Positions 28,987-38,601 of a DNA stretch of 64,000 nt are shown here, piece by piece. Where the stretch lies: assembly GCF_000737535.1 (NCBI RefSeq), contig NZ_CP006269.1, forward strand, positions 62,001 to 126,000. The letters are read 5' to 3'. A program made the translations under genes and the position numbers. Each line of letters opens with the position of its first letter. The stretch's first letter is position 1. The stretch is from Synechococcus sp. KORDI-100 (GTDB taxonomy: Bacteria; Cyanobacteriota; Cyanobacteriia; PCC-6307; Cyanobiaceae). The notes beneath the pieces are model-generated. The model was not told the DNA's origin, searched no databases, and saw only the letters and a program-made list of their open reading frames with translations.

Positions 28987-30048
28987 ATGAATTGGTTCAA
29001 GACAAGACAACGATCCAATAAAACACTCTGGATCCATGCAGGCCCGCACAAAACAGCAAGCACTTATATCATCAAAAATATTAGAAAAAACAGGGCTGCA
29101 CTTAGGAAGAAAGGCGTTCTTATTTCCAAAGATAACATTGAAGACTCCCATCATCTAATTCACAAAAACTGGGATTTCTTTGATCATAAAATTAAAAGCA
29201 TACCCAAGAATATTGATCACTACCTGCTGAGCCGCGAAACACTCCATACGCGCATCGTTAGACCCAGCTTTTTTGAGCCGTTAATCGATATTGCCTCACG
29301 CCACGGCTTTCGATTGGGCTTGATCTTTGTTCTTCGCGACCAAGCCGATTGGATTAATTCGATGTTCGCCCATCGCATACGTTGCTTTCAAGAAAAAGGA
29401 TCATTTAATCACTACAGAAAGGCCATTCAAAACCGCAGCTGGTTTCGCGGAGTGAATTACAACGAAAAGTTTGAGGCAATCACAAACCACCCAGAGATCG
29501 AAACAGTCTTCATTCCATTAAGCAAAAGAGCCGCTATCAAAGATCCATTTTTAGCCCTGATGGCTGCACTGAATCTTGAGATACCACCTGATCACTGGTC
29601 CTTGATTGAAGCCGGCGAATCAAACATTCAACCAGGTAACAAAGCAATCTGGCTATCGGAAATTTGTCGTAACATCATGATCAATCACAATATCGACTTA
29701 AAAAATCTCAAGGGAAAAGCCCAAGCGATTCGAAATATCGCGATTGAGCATGAATGGCAACAAGATCGCTACTATGCGTTCACGCCGTTGCAATACCAGA
29801 AAACAAGAAACTTTTATGCCAAATCAAATGCAACATTTGCATTACATCATTGGGGTTGCGACTGGCAATCGCTCTTCCCGGAACGTGATTTAACGGCGCA
29901 AAGCACTTACAACGGTCCGCGCTCCAAGCAAGAACGTCAGCTCATGCTGACGGTACTGTTGCAAGCGCTCAGAGAAATGAATCTTCCCAACGATTACCGG
30001 TCGGTCGTGCGAAAAGCGTTCCGAAAAGAATGTCGTCGTCTCTCATGA
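28987..30048 (+). CDS. Sulfotransferase-like P-loop protein
   Basis: A 353-aa protein with a likely PAPS-binding loop, LWIHAGPHKTASTYIIKNI, near residue 11, and a second motif, GLIFVLRDQADWINSMFAHR, matching the 3'-phosphate site of sulfotransferases. The remainder is helical, without membrane segments. The ATG at 28987 is preferred over a frame open from 28951. The gene is AT-richer than its neighbours and resembles cell-surface modification genes found in cyanobacterial islands. The acceptor is unknown. It converges on moaA with a 4-bp gap. Confidence 0.68.
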   Translation: MNWFKTRQRSNKTLWIHAGPHKTASTYIIKNIRKNRAALRKKGVLISKDNIEDSHHLIHKNWDFFDHKIKSIPKNIDHYLLSRETLHTRIVRPSFFEPLIDIASRHGFRLGLIFVLRDQADWINSMFAHRIRCFQEKGSFNHYRKAIQNRSWFRGVNYNEKFEAITNHPEIETVFIPLSKRAAIKDPFLALMAALNLEIPPDHWSLIEAGESNIQPGNKAIWLSEICRNIMINHNIDLKNLKGKAQAIRNIAIEHEWQQDRYYAFTPLQYQKTRNFYAKSNATFALHHWGCDWQSLFPERDLTAQSTYNGPRSKQERQLMLTVLLQALREMNLPNDYRSVVRKAFRKECRRLS

Positions 30049-30052
30049 CCGC

Positions 30053-31096
30053 TCACCCACCCAGATAAGCCATTTCCTGGCGCCGTTGTTCCTGATTGAA
30101 ACGTCCTCGTTCCTCGCTGTAGCGATTCTCACGAGCCATCCACAGCTCACGAATCGCATTGGTCAAACCATCCTCATCCACGCCAGGCTGAAGCCAGGGA
30201 CGCAGGTCCACTCCCTGAGTTGCGAAGAGACAGGGAAAAGCGATGCCATCGGCAGTGACCCTCAGCCGGTTGCAATCACCGCAGAAGGGTTCGCTGATCG
30301 ACGCAATCGTGGCGACAAGACCTCGTCCGTCACTGAAACGCCAGCGGCTGGCTGTGCTGCCGATGGCACGACCCAACGGCTGCATCGGCCAATGTTCACG
30401 CAACACCTCGAGCATCTCCGAGGCCGTGATCACCTGATCCTGATGCCAGTGGTTGCGATGCCCAACATCCATGAATTCGATCAGACGCAACTCGATGCCA
30501 TGACGGCGAGCCAGACGGGCCAGTGGAATCAACTGATCCTCGTTGTGATGACGTTGGATCACGCTGTTGATCTTGAGTTCACCTTTGCTTGGATCAAAGC
30601 CAGCATCCAGGGCAGCATGCAGGCCAGACAGCACCCGTTCGAAAAGATGGGCTGAGGCGCTCGGCATTCCTGCCATTCGAACGAATCCTTCTCGATTGGC
30701 TGCGTCGAGACTCAGGGTGATTCGATCAAGACCAGCCTGACGCAGAGCAGCGGCTCTTTCACGGGAAAGCAGAACACCATTGCTGGTGAGCGCGACCTCC
30801 TGAAGACCCGCCAGAGGATCGCTTGGATCGGTACGGCCGCGCGTGATCGCTTGAAGCAACGGTTCCAGCTGGGGACTGAGCAGGGGCTCACCGCCCGTTA
30901 AGCGCAGAGACTGAAGCCCCAACCTGCTGGCAGCTCGGATCACCGCCATCTGCGCCGGACGATTCAGCCGGTTCGATGGTTCATCCCCTGCAGGACGGCA
31001 ATACGTGCAGGCGAGATTGCATCGCGCTGTCAGCGAGAGGCGCAACACGCCCAGGGGACGTCCAAGACGGTCCTGACTCCAATTACGAGTGCTCAT
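30053..31096 (-). CDS. moaA: GTP 3',8-cyclase MoaA (molybdenum cofactor step 1)
   Basis: A 347-aa radical SAM enzyme that starts molybdopterin synthesis from GTP. The N-terminal cluster is C26/C30/C33 in RCNLACTYCRP, and the C-terminal cluster lies in FCGDCNRLRVTADGIAFPC. The protein ends YLGG, the functional Gly-Gly tail. The ATG at 31096 is chosen over one at 31132. It overlaps the mobA end by 14 bp. The pathway serves NarB downstream. Confidence 0.95.
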   Translation of the reverse strand: MSTRNWSQDRLGRPLGVLRLSLTARCNLACTYCRPAGDEPSNRLNRPAQMAVIRAASRLGLQSLRLTGGEPLLSPQLEPLLQAITRGRTDPSDPLAGLQEVALTSNGVLLSRERAAALRQAGLDRITLSLDAANREGFVRMAGMPSASAHLFERVLSGLHAALDAGFDPSKGELKINSVIQRHHNEDQLIPLARLARRHGIELRLIEFMDVGHRNHWHQDQVITASEMLEVLREHWPMQPLGRAIGSTASRWRFSDGRGLVATIASISEPFCGDCNRLRVTADGIAFPCLFATQGVDLRPWLQPGVDEDGLTNAIRELWMARENRYSEERGRFNQEQRRQEMAYLGG

Positions 31097-31679
31097 CAGA
31101 CAAGGCTGCCAAATCCTCGGGACAGTTGGCATTGAGAAGAGCCTCGGCAGGCAGCGCCACGGGTTGGTGAGGAATGCAATCCAACCAGGCGTGCCAACTC
31201 CAATGGTCGCCCTTGAGCTGATTGGTCAGCGTTGACTGGAAAGGGGGACCCGATGGGTAAATCCCGAGCAGCGGCTGTAACCGCTCTCCGTCGTGGGCCA
31301 CAGCCGCAACCTCAGGCTCTCTTGACCAAGCCTTGATCAGGCCTTGCAGAACTGTCGTGGTCAGACGCGGCATGTCAACGGGCAACACCATCAACGGTTG
31401 ATCCGAGGTCGGGGACAGAACCTGAGCGAAGGCCTGCAAGGGGCCGTTCCAGGGAACAGGTTCCTGCAGGAATGACACCCCGTCACGACCACGGACCAGA
31501 GCGGCATGAATCTCATGACCACTGACGACGACAACGGGCAGAGCAAGGGCACACAGCTGATCCAGAAGAGCCGTCAACCAGACCCCACCGCGTGGATGGG
31601 GAATCAGAGCCTTATCCGTCCCCATGCGTCGGCTCATGCCACCGCAGAGAAGACAGGTCGACAGACGACCATGACCCAT
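31083..31679 (-). CDS. mobA: Molybdenum cofactor guanylyltransferase MobA
   Basis: A 198-aa nucleotidyltransferase that adds GMP to molybdopterin. This makes the bis-MGD form that NarB needs. The N-terminal motif is CLLCGGMSRRMGTDKAL, then PVDMPRL gives the metal-binding region. The ATG at 31679 is used; the frame is open to 31739 and would add 20 residues. It is upstream of and overlaps moaA, and both diverge from nrtP. Its presence beside narB is consistent with a DMSO-reductase-type cofactor in NarB. Confidence 0.9.
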   Translation of the reverse strand: MGHGRLSTCLLCGGMSRRMGTDKALIPHPRGGVWLTALLDQLCALALPVVVVSGHEIHAALVRGRDGVSFLQEPVPWNGPLQAFAQVLSPTSDQPLMVLPVDMPRLTTTVLQGLIKAWSREPEVAAVAHDGERLQPLLGIYPSGPPFQSTLTNQLKGDHWSWHAWLDCIPHQPVALPAEALLNANCPEDLAALSDEHS

Positions 31680-31795
31680 GTCATTTGATGCCAGCTGGGG
31701 ACGAACAACCACAACAGAAAGGGTGCTGGTAACGGGCACTGATGAAAAGGATCACCGAATCAAATGTTTGCGCTGAACAGTGCCGGAGATGTTTG

Positions 31796-31837
31796 GTAAC
31801 AATGGCAACGGTTCTTAAGGCGTCGCAGTTGTTAACT
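31796..31837 (+). promoter_or_regulatory. Candidate NtcA-type promoter upstream of nrtP
   Basis: GTA-N8-AAC (31796-31809) has one mismatch from the NtcA consensus. A TTAACT element follows after 22 nt (31832-31837), close to the TA-N3-T -10 motif. It lies in the 249 bp between divergent mobA and nrtP. The long leader to the ATG at 31929 is about 85 nt. Support is moderate. Confidence 0.35.
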
Positions 31838-31928
31838 ACCCCATGTTGGGCGGACATTTCTTCAGGACCGTCTTGTCAAACCACGGGTGCTGCACTTTTG
31901 AAGCCCGGGGCTCAACTCTCTTCTATTC

Positions 31929-33491
31929 ATGCTTGGCGACCTCTGGTCATTCCAGGGGAGATATAGAACTCTTCATCTCACCTGGTTCGCCTTTTTTCTG
32001 ACGTTCGTCGTCTGGTTCAATCTCGCCCCACTGGCAACGACTGTTCGAGCAGATCTCAACCTGGAAATTGGTCAGATCCGCACTGTGGCCATCTGCAATG
32101 TGGCCCTGACCATCCCAGCTCGCGTGTTGATCGGCATGCTGCTGGACAAATTCGGTCCGCGAATCACATACTCCACCTTGTTGGTGTTCTCAGTGATTCC
32201 ATGCCTGCTGTTTGCATCAGCCCAGGATTTCAACCAGCTCGTCGTCGCACGATTGCTGTTGTCCATCGTTGGCGCAGGCTTTGTGATCGGCATCCGCATG
32301 GTGGCTGAGTGGTTCCCTCCAAAGGAAATTGGATTGGCCGAAGGGATCTACGGAGGCTGGGGAAACTTCGGATCTGCCTTTTCAGCCTTGACCATGGTGG
32401 CTATAGCGGGCTTCCTGTCGTTTTCCGGAGGGTTCACGCTGCCATCGGGCGAAATTCTGAACTGGCGTGGTGCCATCGCACTCACCGGAATTATTTCGGC
32501 CGCCTATGGAGTCTTCTACTTCTTCAGTGTCACGGACACACCCCCTGGCAAGAGTTATCAGCGTCCACAACGAACGGCCGGCTTGGAAGTCACCTCAATT
32601 CGTGATTTCTGGGGCCTGATTGGAATGAATGTGCCTTTCGCGGCCATTCTCTGTGTGCTGTGCTGGCGTTTGAAAAAGGTCGGTTTTCTGACCGAATCCA
32701 CGTATCCCCTGGCACTTGCAGCCGTGGGTGTGTGGTTCGCTTTTCAAACCTGGGGGATCATCCGCACCAACCGCGAATTGCTCAGCGGATCCAAGGTTTA
32801 CCCAAAGGAAGACCGCTACGAATTTCGACAGGTAGCCATTCTTGAGCTCACCTACATCGTGAACTTCGGTTCAGAACTCGCAGTGGTCTCGATGTTGCCG
32901 ACCTTCTTCGAAACCACCTTCGATCTCCCCAAGGCGACGGCGGGAATTCTCGCGTCGTGCTTCGCATTCGTGAATCTGGTGGCACGCCCTGCAGGCGGTC
33001 TGATCTCAGACCAACTCGGAAGCCGTAAAAACACCATGGGCTTTCTCACCGCCGGCCTGGGCGTCGGCTACCTGGTGATGAGCATGATCAAACCGGGGAC
33101 CTTCTCAGGGACGAGCGGCATCGTTGTTGCCGTGCTGATCACCATGCTGGCATCCTTCTTCGTGCAGTCCGGTGAAGGTGCCACCTTCGCTCTGGTCCCG
33201 CTCGTGAAGCGCAGGGTCACCGGTCAGGTTGCCGGTCTAGTCGGTGCCTATGGCAACGTCGGTGCCGTGACCTACCTGACCATTTTCAGCCTGTTGCCGA
33301 TGTGGATGGGCGGTGGCAAAGATCCCTCACCAGAGGTCATAGCCAGTTCCAACAGTGCCTTCTTCCAGGTGCTCGGAATCGCTGGGTTGATCGTTGCCTT
33401 CTTCTGCTTCTTCTTCCTCAAGGAGCCGAAGGGCTCATTTGATGAACTGCATGAAGGCGAAGTTGCGACTCCAGCCATCGCGACCAACTGA
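31929..33491 (+). CDS. nrtP: Nitrate/nitrite permease, MFS NNP family (NrtP/NapA)
   Basis: A 520-aa permease for high-affinity nitrate and nitrite uptake. It has about 12 hydrophobic segments. The family's nitrate signature appears as GIYGGWGNFGSAFSALTM, with a counterpart, GLVGAYGNVGAVTYL, in the second half. WFNLAPLATTVRADLNL and the RMVAEWFPPKEIGLAEGIY loop match the cyanobacterial type. It is upstream of narB. Marine Synechococcus use this MFS permease instead of the ABC nitrate transporter. Confidence 0.94.
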   Translation: MLGDLWSFQGRYRTLHLTWFAFFLTFVVWFNLAPLATTVRADLNLEIGQIRTVAICNVALTIPARVLIGMLLDKFGPRITYSTLLVFSVIPCLLFASAQDFNQLVVARLLLSIVGAGFVIGIRMVAEWFPPKEIGLAEGIYGGWGNFGSAFSALTMVAIAGFLSFSGGFTLPSGEILNWRGAIALTGIISAAYGVFYFFSVTDTPPGKSYQRPQRTAGLEVTSIRDFWGLIGMNVPFAAILCVLCWRLKKVGFLTESTYPLALAAVGVWFAFQTWGIIRTNRELLSGSKVYPKEDRYEFRQVAILELTYIVNFGSELAVVSMLPTFFETTFDLPKATAGILASCFAFVNLVARPAGGLISDQLGSRKNTMGFLTAGLGVGYLVMSMIKPGTFSGTSGIVVAVLITMLASFFVQSGEGATFALVPLVKRRVTGQVAGLVGAYGNVGAVTYLTIFSLLPMWMGGGKDPSPEVIASSNSAFFQVLGIAGLIVAFFCFFFLKEPKGSFDELHEGEVATPAIATN

Positions 33492-33516
33492 AGCTTCTGG
33501 CTTTTCTGAACGTGTT

Positions 33517-33542
33517 GAACCCGGGGCCTGAGCTCCGGGTTC
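33517..33542 (+). terminator. Hairpin between nrtP and narB
   Basis: A 10-bp stem (GAACCCGGGG with CTCCGGGTTC, one G-T pair) and a 6-base loop in the 69-bp gap after nrtP. No T-run follows, so it may only attenuate or stabilise the nrtP message. Confidence 0.4.
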
Positions 33543-33560
33543 ATCGTCTGATTCCCTTCC

Positions 33561-35777
33561 ATGACGAACGAACGCCGCAGTGTTCGCAGTCAATGCCCTT
33601 ACTGCGGCGTGGGCTGCGGACTTGAAATGTTGTCACCTGCCCAGGCAGGTCAAGCTGTTCGGCGGGATGCAGAAGGCAACCCCATGTGGACGGCTCGAGG
33701 TGACCGGCAGCATCCATCCAGCCTCGGGCAGGTGTGCATCAAGGGAGCCACCGTGGGGGAAACCCTGGCCCTCGGTCGCCTGAGGAGCCCTCTTTATCGA
33801 GAGGATCGAACACAGAACTTTGCACCGATCAGTTGGGACGCCGCGATCCAACTGATCACGCAACGCATTCAGACCTCTCTGCGTACAAAGGGACCGAATT
33901 CAATTGCGATGTATGGATCAGGACAATTCCATACGGAGGATTACTACGTCGCCCAGAAACTGCTGAAAGGGGCGATCGGTACAAACAATTTCGACGCGAA
34001 TTCACGCCTTTGCATGAGTTCTGCTGTTGCGGGGTACAGCCGCAGCCTCGGCTCGGACGGTCCCCCATGCAGTTACGACGACCTCGACCACTGCTCGGTG
34101 GCGTTCTTGATCGGCACGAACACAGCCGAATGCCACCCCGTGCTGTTCCAGAGACTGCTGAAACGCCGCAAACGCAACGCGGGCAGCGTCAAGATTGTGG
34201 TGGTGGATCCTCGCTGCACCGATACGGCCAAAGCGGCAGACATCCACTTAGCCATTGCTCCTGGAAGCGACCTGGCCCTGCTCCATGGTCTTGCCCACCT
34301 GGTGCTGCTGAACGGCGGGCAAGATCAGGCCTTCATCTGGGATCACACCGACAACTTTGACGACTTCTCCAATGTCGTTTCCCGCTGGACACCCTCTCTG
34401 ACTGCACAGTTCTGCGGCATTCCGGAACGCGATCTGCGTGAGGTGGCTGATCTCTTCCACCGACAGGAGAGCGTGTTGAGTCTCTGGTCCATGGGTGTCA
34501 ACCAGCGTCGTGAAGGGACAGCCGTCGTCGGAGGCCTGATCAATCTTCATCTGCTCACCGGTCAGATCGGCCGCCAAGGGAGCGGGCCCTTCTCACTGAC
34601 CGGCCAACCCAATGCCATGGGTGGGCGAGAGGCCGGTGGTCTCTCGCACCTGTTGCCTGGATATCGAGTGGTCAACGATGACGACCACCGTGCCGATGTT
34701 GAGAAGGCCTGGGGGTTCCAAACGGGGAGCATCGCTCCAGCCCCGGGGATGGCGGTTTGGGACCAGGTGGAGGCGATGGAACGTGGAGAGCTCGATCTCT
34801 GGTGGGTCGTGGCCACCAACCCGCTGGTGAGCCTGCCGGATCTCGACCGGGTCAAGGCAGCGATTCAGCGCTGCCCCATGGTTGTGGTCAGCGAGGCTTA
34901 TCAGGCATCGGAAACAGCTTATTACGCCCATCTGCTGCTGCCGGCAGCGCAATGGAGCGAAAAATCAGGCGCCATGACCAATTCAGAGCGACGTGTGACG
35001 TACTGCCCGGCCTTTCGTCGTCGCTATGGGGAAAGCCGTCCGGACTGGGATGTGTTCGCCGAAGTCGGGCGACGTCTCGGATTTGAACACCAATTCAGCT
35101 ACGACTCATCTGCCGAGGTGTATGAGGAATTCACCCAACTCACCAAAGGAAGGTTGTGTGATGTCTCCGGCCTCAGCCATCAACTCCTGGCCGAAGACGG
35201 TCCCCAGCAATGGCCCTATCCGGCGGGAAGCACATCAACAACCGCTGCCAAACGGCTGTACGAAGATCACCACTTCGCCACCCCGAACGGCCGCGCCCGA
35301 TTCAGGGCCGATCGACCGCTGGGGCTGGCAGAGCCACCCTGCGAGACCTACCCGTTGGTTCTGACAGTGGGGCGCTACCTGGGGCAGTGGCACACGATGA
35401 CCCGCACGGCGAAAGTTGAGCGGCTCAATGCCATGCACCCCGAGCCTCGCCTGGAAATCCACCCCGACGATGCGGCCGCACTGAGCATTGAAGATGGCTG
35501 TCTTGCAGTGATCAGCTCACGGCGGGGTCACCTCACCGCCCGCGCCAAGGTCACGGAGTCCATTCGCAGGGGGTCGGTGTTCCTGCCGATGCACTGGGGG
35601 TTCAACCAGATTCAGGCTTGTGAGGCCAACACCTTGATGCACGAACAAGCCTGTCCGATCTCGAAACAACCCGAACTGAAAGCCTGTGCCGTGATCGTGG
35701 CTCCGGCCGTGTCGGTCGTGAAACCGATCGAACAGAACGACGGCATGGTGAAGGCGCTGAAACGCCTGTTCAAGTAA
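33561..35777 (+). CDS. narB: Assimilatory nitrate reductase NarB
   Basis: A 738-aa ferredoxin-dependent nitrate reductase. The [4Fe-4S] site is C12, C15, C19 and C59 (CPYCGVGCG and GQVCIKG). It continues with the bis-MGD molybdopterin domains: MYGSGQFHTEDYYVAQKLLKG, GTNTAECHPVLFQRL and LTGQPNAMGGREAGG. The C-terminal domain has LPMHWGFNQIQACEANTLMH. Length and motifs fit cyanobacterial NarB. Formate dehydrogenase alpha subunits share the superfamily, but the nrtP, moa and nirA context argues for NarB. Confidence 0.95.
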   Translation: MTNERRSVRSQCPYCGVGCGLEMLSPAQAGQAVRRDAEGNPMWTARGDRQHPSSLGQVCIKGATVGETLALGRLRSPLYREDRTQNFAPISWDAAIQLITQRIQTSLRTKGPNSIAMYGSGQFHTEDYYVAQKLLKGAIGTNNFDANSRLCMSSAVAGYSRSLGSDGPPCSYDDLDHCSVAFLIGTNTAECHPVLFQRLLKRRKRNAGSVKIVVVDPRCTDTAKAADIHLAIAPGSDLALLHGLAHLVLLNGGQDQAFIWDHTDNFDDFSNVVSRWTPSLTAQFCGIPERDLREVADLFHRQESVLSLWSMGVNQRREGTAVVGGLINLHLLTGQIGRQGSGPFSLTGQPNAMGGREAGGLSHLLPGYRVVNDDDHRADVEKAWGFQTGSIAPAPGMAVWDQVEAMERGELDLWWVVATNPLVSLPDLDRVKAAIQRCPMVVVSEAYQASETAYYAHLLLPAAQWSEKSGAMTNSERRVTYCPAFRRRYGESRPDWDVFAEVGRRLGFEHQFSYDSSAEVYEEFTQLTKGRLCDVSGLSHQLLAEDGPQQWPYPAGSTSTTAAKRLYEDHHFATPNGRARFRADRPLGLAEPPCETYPLVLTVGRYLGQWHTMTRTAKVERLNAMHPEPRLEIHPDDAAALSIEDGCLAVISSRRGHLTARAKVTESIRRGSVFLPMHWGFNQIQACEANTLMHEQACPISKQPELKACAVIVAPAVSVVKPIEQNDGMVKALKRLFK

Positions 35778-36234
35778 GAACCTCGCTGAAGGCCGCATCA
35801 AGGTTGTGGTGGTCGTGACCAGGCCGGGCCAGCTTGCACAGGGCGAAACGCTCCAATTCCTGAAGGGCGCACCAGCCATGCAGGCTGAGCTCCACCCCTC
35901 GGGCTTCCGAGGCCTGGACCAAGCGATCCGGAACAGACAGTGTTTGCTGCCAGGGCTCTTCCTGCGCAGGAGGGAGATCCTGAGCCATGCCATCGGCCAT
36001 CTCACAGGTGCGATCTTTCAGGTGAGATCGCAAACGCTCAAGAGAGCTCGGATCGTCCGCCCAGTCGACAATCTCCTGACGTTCGTGGGAGGAACATTCC
36101 AGCCAATGACTGAGTTTCAACTTGAGACCGATCAGATCCAATTTCCGGCGAACGCAGAGCGGAATACAGCGCCAGTTGCCGATGAAATCCTTTTCAAATT
36201 CAAAGCAATGACTGGCCTGCTTCGAAATGGCCAT
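35770..36234 (-). CDS. Nitrate-reductase-associated protein
   Basis: A 154-aa soluble protein. Its N-terminus, CFEFEKDFIGNWRCIPLCVRRKLDLIGLKLKLSHW, matches the conserved cyanobacterial family found beside narB (Pfam nitrate-reductase-associated). Its molecular role is not established, though linkage suggests NarB activity or assembly. It converges on narB and overlaps its end by 8 bp. The C-terminal third is less conserved-looking, with several His near HGWCALQELERF and PGHDHHN. Confidence 0.82.
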   Translation of the reverse strand: MAISKQASHCFEFEKDFIGNWRCIPLCVRRKLDLIGLKLKLSHWLECSSHERQEIVDWADDPSSLERLRSHLKDRTCEMADGMAQDLPPAQEEPWQQTLSVPDRLVQASEARGVELSLHGWCALQELERFALCKLARPGHDHHNLDAAFSEVLT

Positions 36235-36317
36235 GACGCAGGGCTTCGAATGGTGTCAATTATGACAACAGTGAAACAGTTGAGACGCGACAGTTCATTC
36301 ACATAAGAGATCTGTCC

Positions 36318-36488
36318 ATGCGCTTCGCGATGTCCCTCGGAATGCTGTTGGGCATGGCGCATGGCTGGATCAGTTCAGAACAGACACCGATCGCGACGCA
36401 GCACGGAGTGGAGCTGACCAACACTGTTAAATCTGATACAGATTTCTTGCCGGTACGTTCCCAAGCGTTTGGTTACTTTCCATACTGA
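36318..36488 (+). CDS. Possible small secreted or membrane peptide (low confidence)
   Basis: A 56-codon frame beginning MRFAMSLGMLLGMAHGW, which looks like a short signal or membrane segment, then a polar tail ending RSQAFGYFPY. It lies in the gap between the divergent nitrate-reductase-associated gene and a small repeat protein. Coding status is doubtful: it could be chance in a 280-bp gap. Confidence 0.22.
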   Translation: MRFAMSLGMLLGMAHGWISSEQTPIATQHGVELTNTVKSDTDFLPVRSQAFGYFPY

Positions 36489-36511
36489 AATTCAGTTTCA
36501 GTGTGTTTTCG

Positions 36512-36844
36512 ATGACAAACAGCCTCTCCCGCGTTGTTGACCGCAGTCCCATCACCATCGCTGCTGGCTTCATCGGAGCCTTCATCGTTGGGTCCCTGGC
36601 GGTCCAGCTTGTGCGCACTCAAACGGCATTGCTGCCAGCGGCTCCGGCGTCCAGCAATGCATCGGAGACGGTCGAACCGGTGATCGCAGGCCCTGCAGCC
36701 CTGTGGTCCACGCTCGGCGAACGGGATATCACACTGTCACCAACACAGAACACCGGAACAAGATCTTCAGCAGCAACCGCTCCCGCAACAGCACTGGTGG
36801 TGGGATCCGAGGCCACGCTCTGGTCCAGCCTTGGCGAGCGCTGA
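36512..36844 (+). CDS. Hypothetical membrane-anchored protein with repeated LWS.LGER motif
   Basis: A 110-aa protein. An N-terminal membrane helix, ITIAAGFIGAFIVGSLAVQLV (about 14-34), precedes a low-complexity Ala/Thr/Pro region. It carries two copies of the motif A(A/T)LWS(T/S)LGER, one mid-protein and one at the extreme C-terminus. The ATG at 36512 is preferred over the GTG at 36503. I do not recognise the family. It sits between the nitrate genes and moaC, 25 bp before moaC, so it may be cotranscribed with the Mo cofactor genes. Confidence 0.6.
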   Translation: MTNSLSRVVDRSPITIAAGFIGAFIVGSLAVQLVRTQTALLPAAPASSNASETVEPVIAGPAALWSTLGERDITLSPTQNTGTRSSAATAPATALVVGSEATLWSSLGER

Positions 36845-36869
36845 AGCGGTCTCCACCTCAGGATGATTG

Positions 36870-37346
36870 ATGGGCGACGACATTAGTCATCTCAATCCAA
36901 GCGGTGAGGTCCACATGGTGGATGTGGGTGACCGACCGGTCACCCATCGAGAAGCTGTTGCAGAAGGTGCCATCCGCATGGCTGCCTCCACACTGGACTT
37001 GATCCGCAGAGCGGAAACGCCCAAAGGCGATGTGCTGGCTGTGGCGCGAGTCGCTGCAATCCAGGGCGCAAAACGAACGTCAGATCTGATCCCTCTCTGT
37101 CACCCACTGCCACTGGATGGCATGGAGGTGACGATTACTCCCAGCGACTCCCTGCCGGGACTTGTCATCAGCTGCCGCTGCCGCACCAGCGGCAAAACGG
37201 GTGTCGAGATGGAAGCAATGACCTCGGTTTCGATCGGACTGCTGACGCTCTACGACATGCTCAAGTCGGTCGATCCCGCCATGACCCTTGGCGAGATTCG
37301 CTTGTTGCGCAAGGAGGGCGGACGCCATGGCACCTGGATCCGCTGA
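36870..37346 (+). CDS. moaC: Cyclic pyranopterin monophosphate synthase MoaC
   Basis: A 158-aa enzyme acting right after MoaA to form cyclic pyranopterin phosphate. Diagnostic blocks are [38 protein letters not shown] and [22 protein letters not shown]. The ATG at 36870 follows an in-frame TTG. The end overlaps the moeA start by about 20 bp, so the two are coupled. Confidence 0.95.
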   Translation: MGDDISHLNPSGEVHMVDVGDRPVTHREAVAEGAIRMAASTLDLIRRAETPKGDVLAVARVAAIQGAKRTSDLIPLCHPLPLDGMEVTITPSDSLPGLVISCRCRTSGKTGVEMEAMTSVSIGLLTLYDMLKSVDPAMTLGEIRLLRKEGGRHGTWIR

Positions 37347-38592
37347 ACCCTACGGACGAGAGGGTCTGCCGCTGGAGACGGCATGCCGGAAGGTGCTTCT
37401 CAGTCTTGATGGGATGACAGCGCCGGCAACGGAACCATGTCGACTCGACCAGGCGCTGGGTCGAGTCTGTGGAAAGGATGTCCACGCCACGGAGGCGGTC
37501 CCGGGGTTTCGGGCTTCGATCATGGATGGCTACGCCCTCGGTCAAAACTCGCAGCCTCACGTCGAGGATCAATGGACACTCAAGGGGCGCTCAGCACCTG
37601 GCGCACCCTTTGAGGGCACTCTCCAGCACGGTGAAGCCGTCCGCATCCTCACGGGAGCGCCGTTACCGGAAGGCGCCGGCTGGGTCCTGCCCCAGGAGAT
37701 GGTGCAAACAGTCGATCACACTCAAACGCTTCGCTTGATCAAGCCGGCCTCTGATCAGGCATGGATCCGTGCCGAGGATGAGGAATGTCGACCTGGAGAC
37801 CAACTGATTGCAGCCGGCACGCGCCTCTCCTCCGCAGCTCTTGGTCGCTTGTCGGGATGCGGCGTCGCCCATCTTGCTGTCTATCGATCGCCTCGGATCG
37901 GACTCCTGATCACAGGTGATGAACTGGTGCCGAGCCATGCGCAACGACCACCGGGAGCCATCTGGGAAAGCAACGGGACCCTGTTGGAAGCCGTGCTCAG
38001 CAAACTTGACCAGACCATTCACGACCGTCGGGTGATCGCCGATGAGCCATCTCGGCTCAAGGACGCCTTGCAAGACATGGCGGATCGCTGCGACGTGGTG
38101 GTGAGCACAGGGGGCGTCTCCGCGGGAGACAGCGACTGGATCCGAACGGTGGTCGATGACATCGGCGACATCAGCTTCTGGAAGCTGTTTCTGAAGCCAG
38201 GCCGGCCCTTTGCCTTCGGACAACTGAAGGGGAATGTGCCCTTCTTCGGGCTCCCCGGGAATCCGGTTGCCGCTGCCGTCACGGCACTGCAGCTTCTCTG
38301 GCCCGCACTGCAACGACTCGAAGGGCAGGCGGAACCGGAGCGATTCCCAAGAGTCAAAGTGCGTCTGGCACATCCTTTGCAGCGCCGAGCGGGTCGGCCT
38401 GAACTGGCGCGAGGGAGGCTGCTCTGCAATGCCGATGGAGATCTGCTGGCTGAGATCAAGGGCTCCCAGGCATCCTCACGAATCGGGTCGCTGGACAACG
38501 CCGATCTGCTGCTGGAACTCCCTGCAGAGGCGTCATCACTCGAAGCAGGCCATGAGCTTTGGGCTCAACTCATCCGCAGAGCTGTTTTCTGA
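37327..38592 (+). CDS. moeA: Molybdopterin molybdenumtransferase MoeA
   Basis: A 421-aa enzyme inserting molybdate into adenylylated molybdopterin. Motifs are [29 protein letters not shown], the nucleotide site [15 protein letters not shown], and the [18 protein letters not shown] loop. The ATG at 37327 ([10 protein letters not shown]) is chosen; the frame is open from 37288, which only shadows moaC. It ends 9 bp from a convergent DUF3598 gene. Confidence 0.94.
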   Translation: MAPGSAEPYGREGLPLETACRKVLLSLDGMTAPATEPCRLDQALGRVCGKDVHATEAVPGFRASIMDGYALGQNSQPHVEDQWTLKGRSAPGAPFEGTLQHGEAVRILTGAPLPEGAGWVLPQEMVQTVDHTQTLRLIKPASDQAWIRAEDEECRPGDQLIAAGTRLSSAALGRLSGCGVAHLAVYRSPRIGLLITGDELVPSHAQRPPGAIWESNGTLLEAVLSKLDQTIHDRRVIADEPSRLKDALQDMADRCDVVVSTGGVSAGDSDWIRTVVDDIGDISFWKLFLKPGRPFAFGQLKGNVPFFGLPGNPVAAAVTALQLLWPALQRLEGQAEPERFPRVKVRLAHPLQRRAGRPELARGRLLCNADGDLLAEIKGSQASSRIGSLDNADLLLELPAEASSLEAGHELWAQLIRRAVF

Positions 38593-38601
38593 GCGCTGAG
38601 G

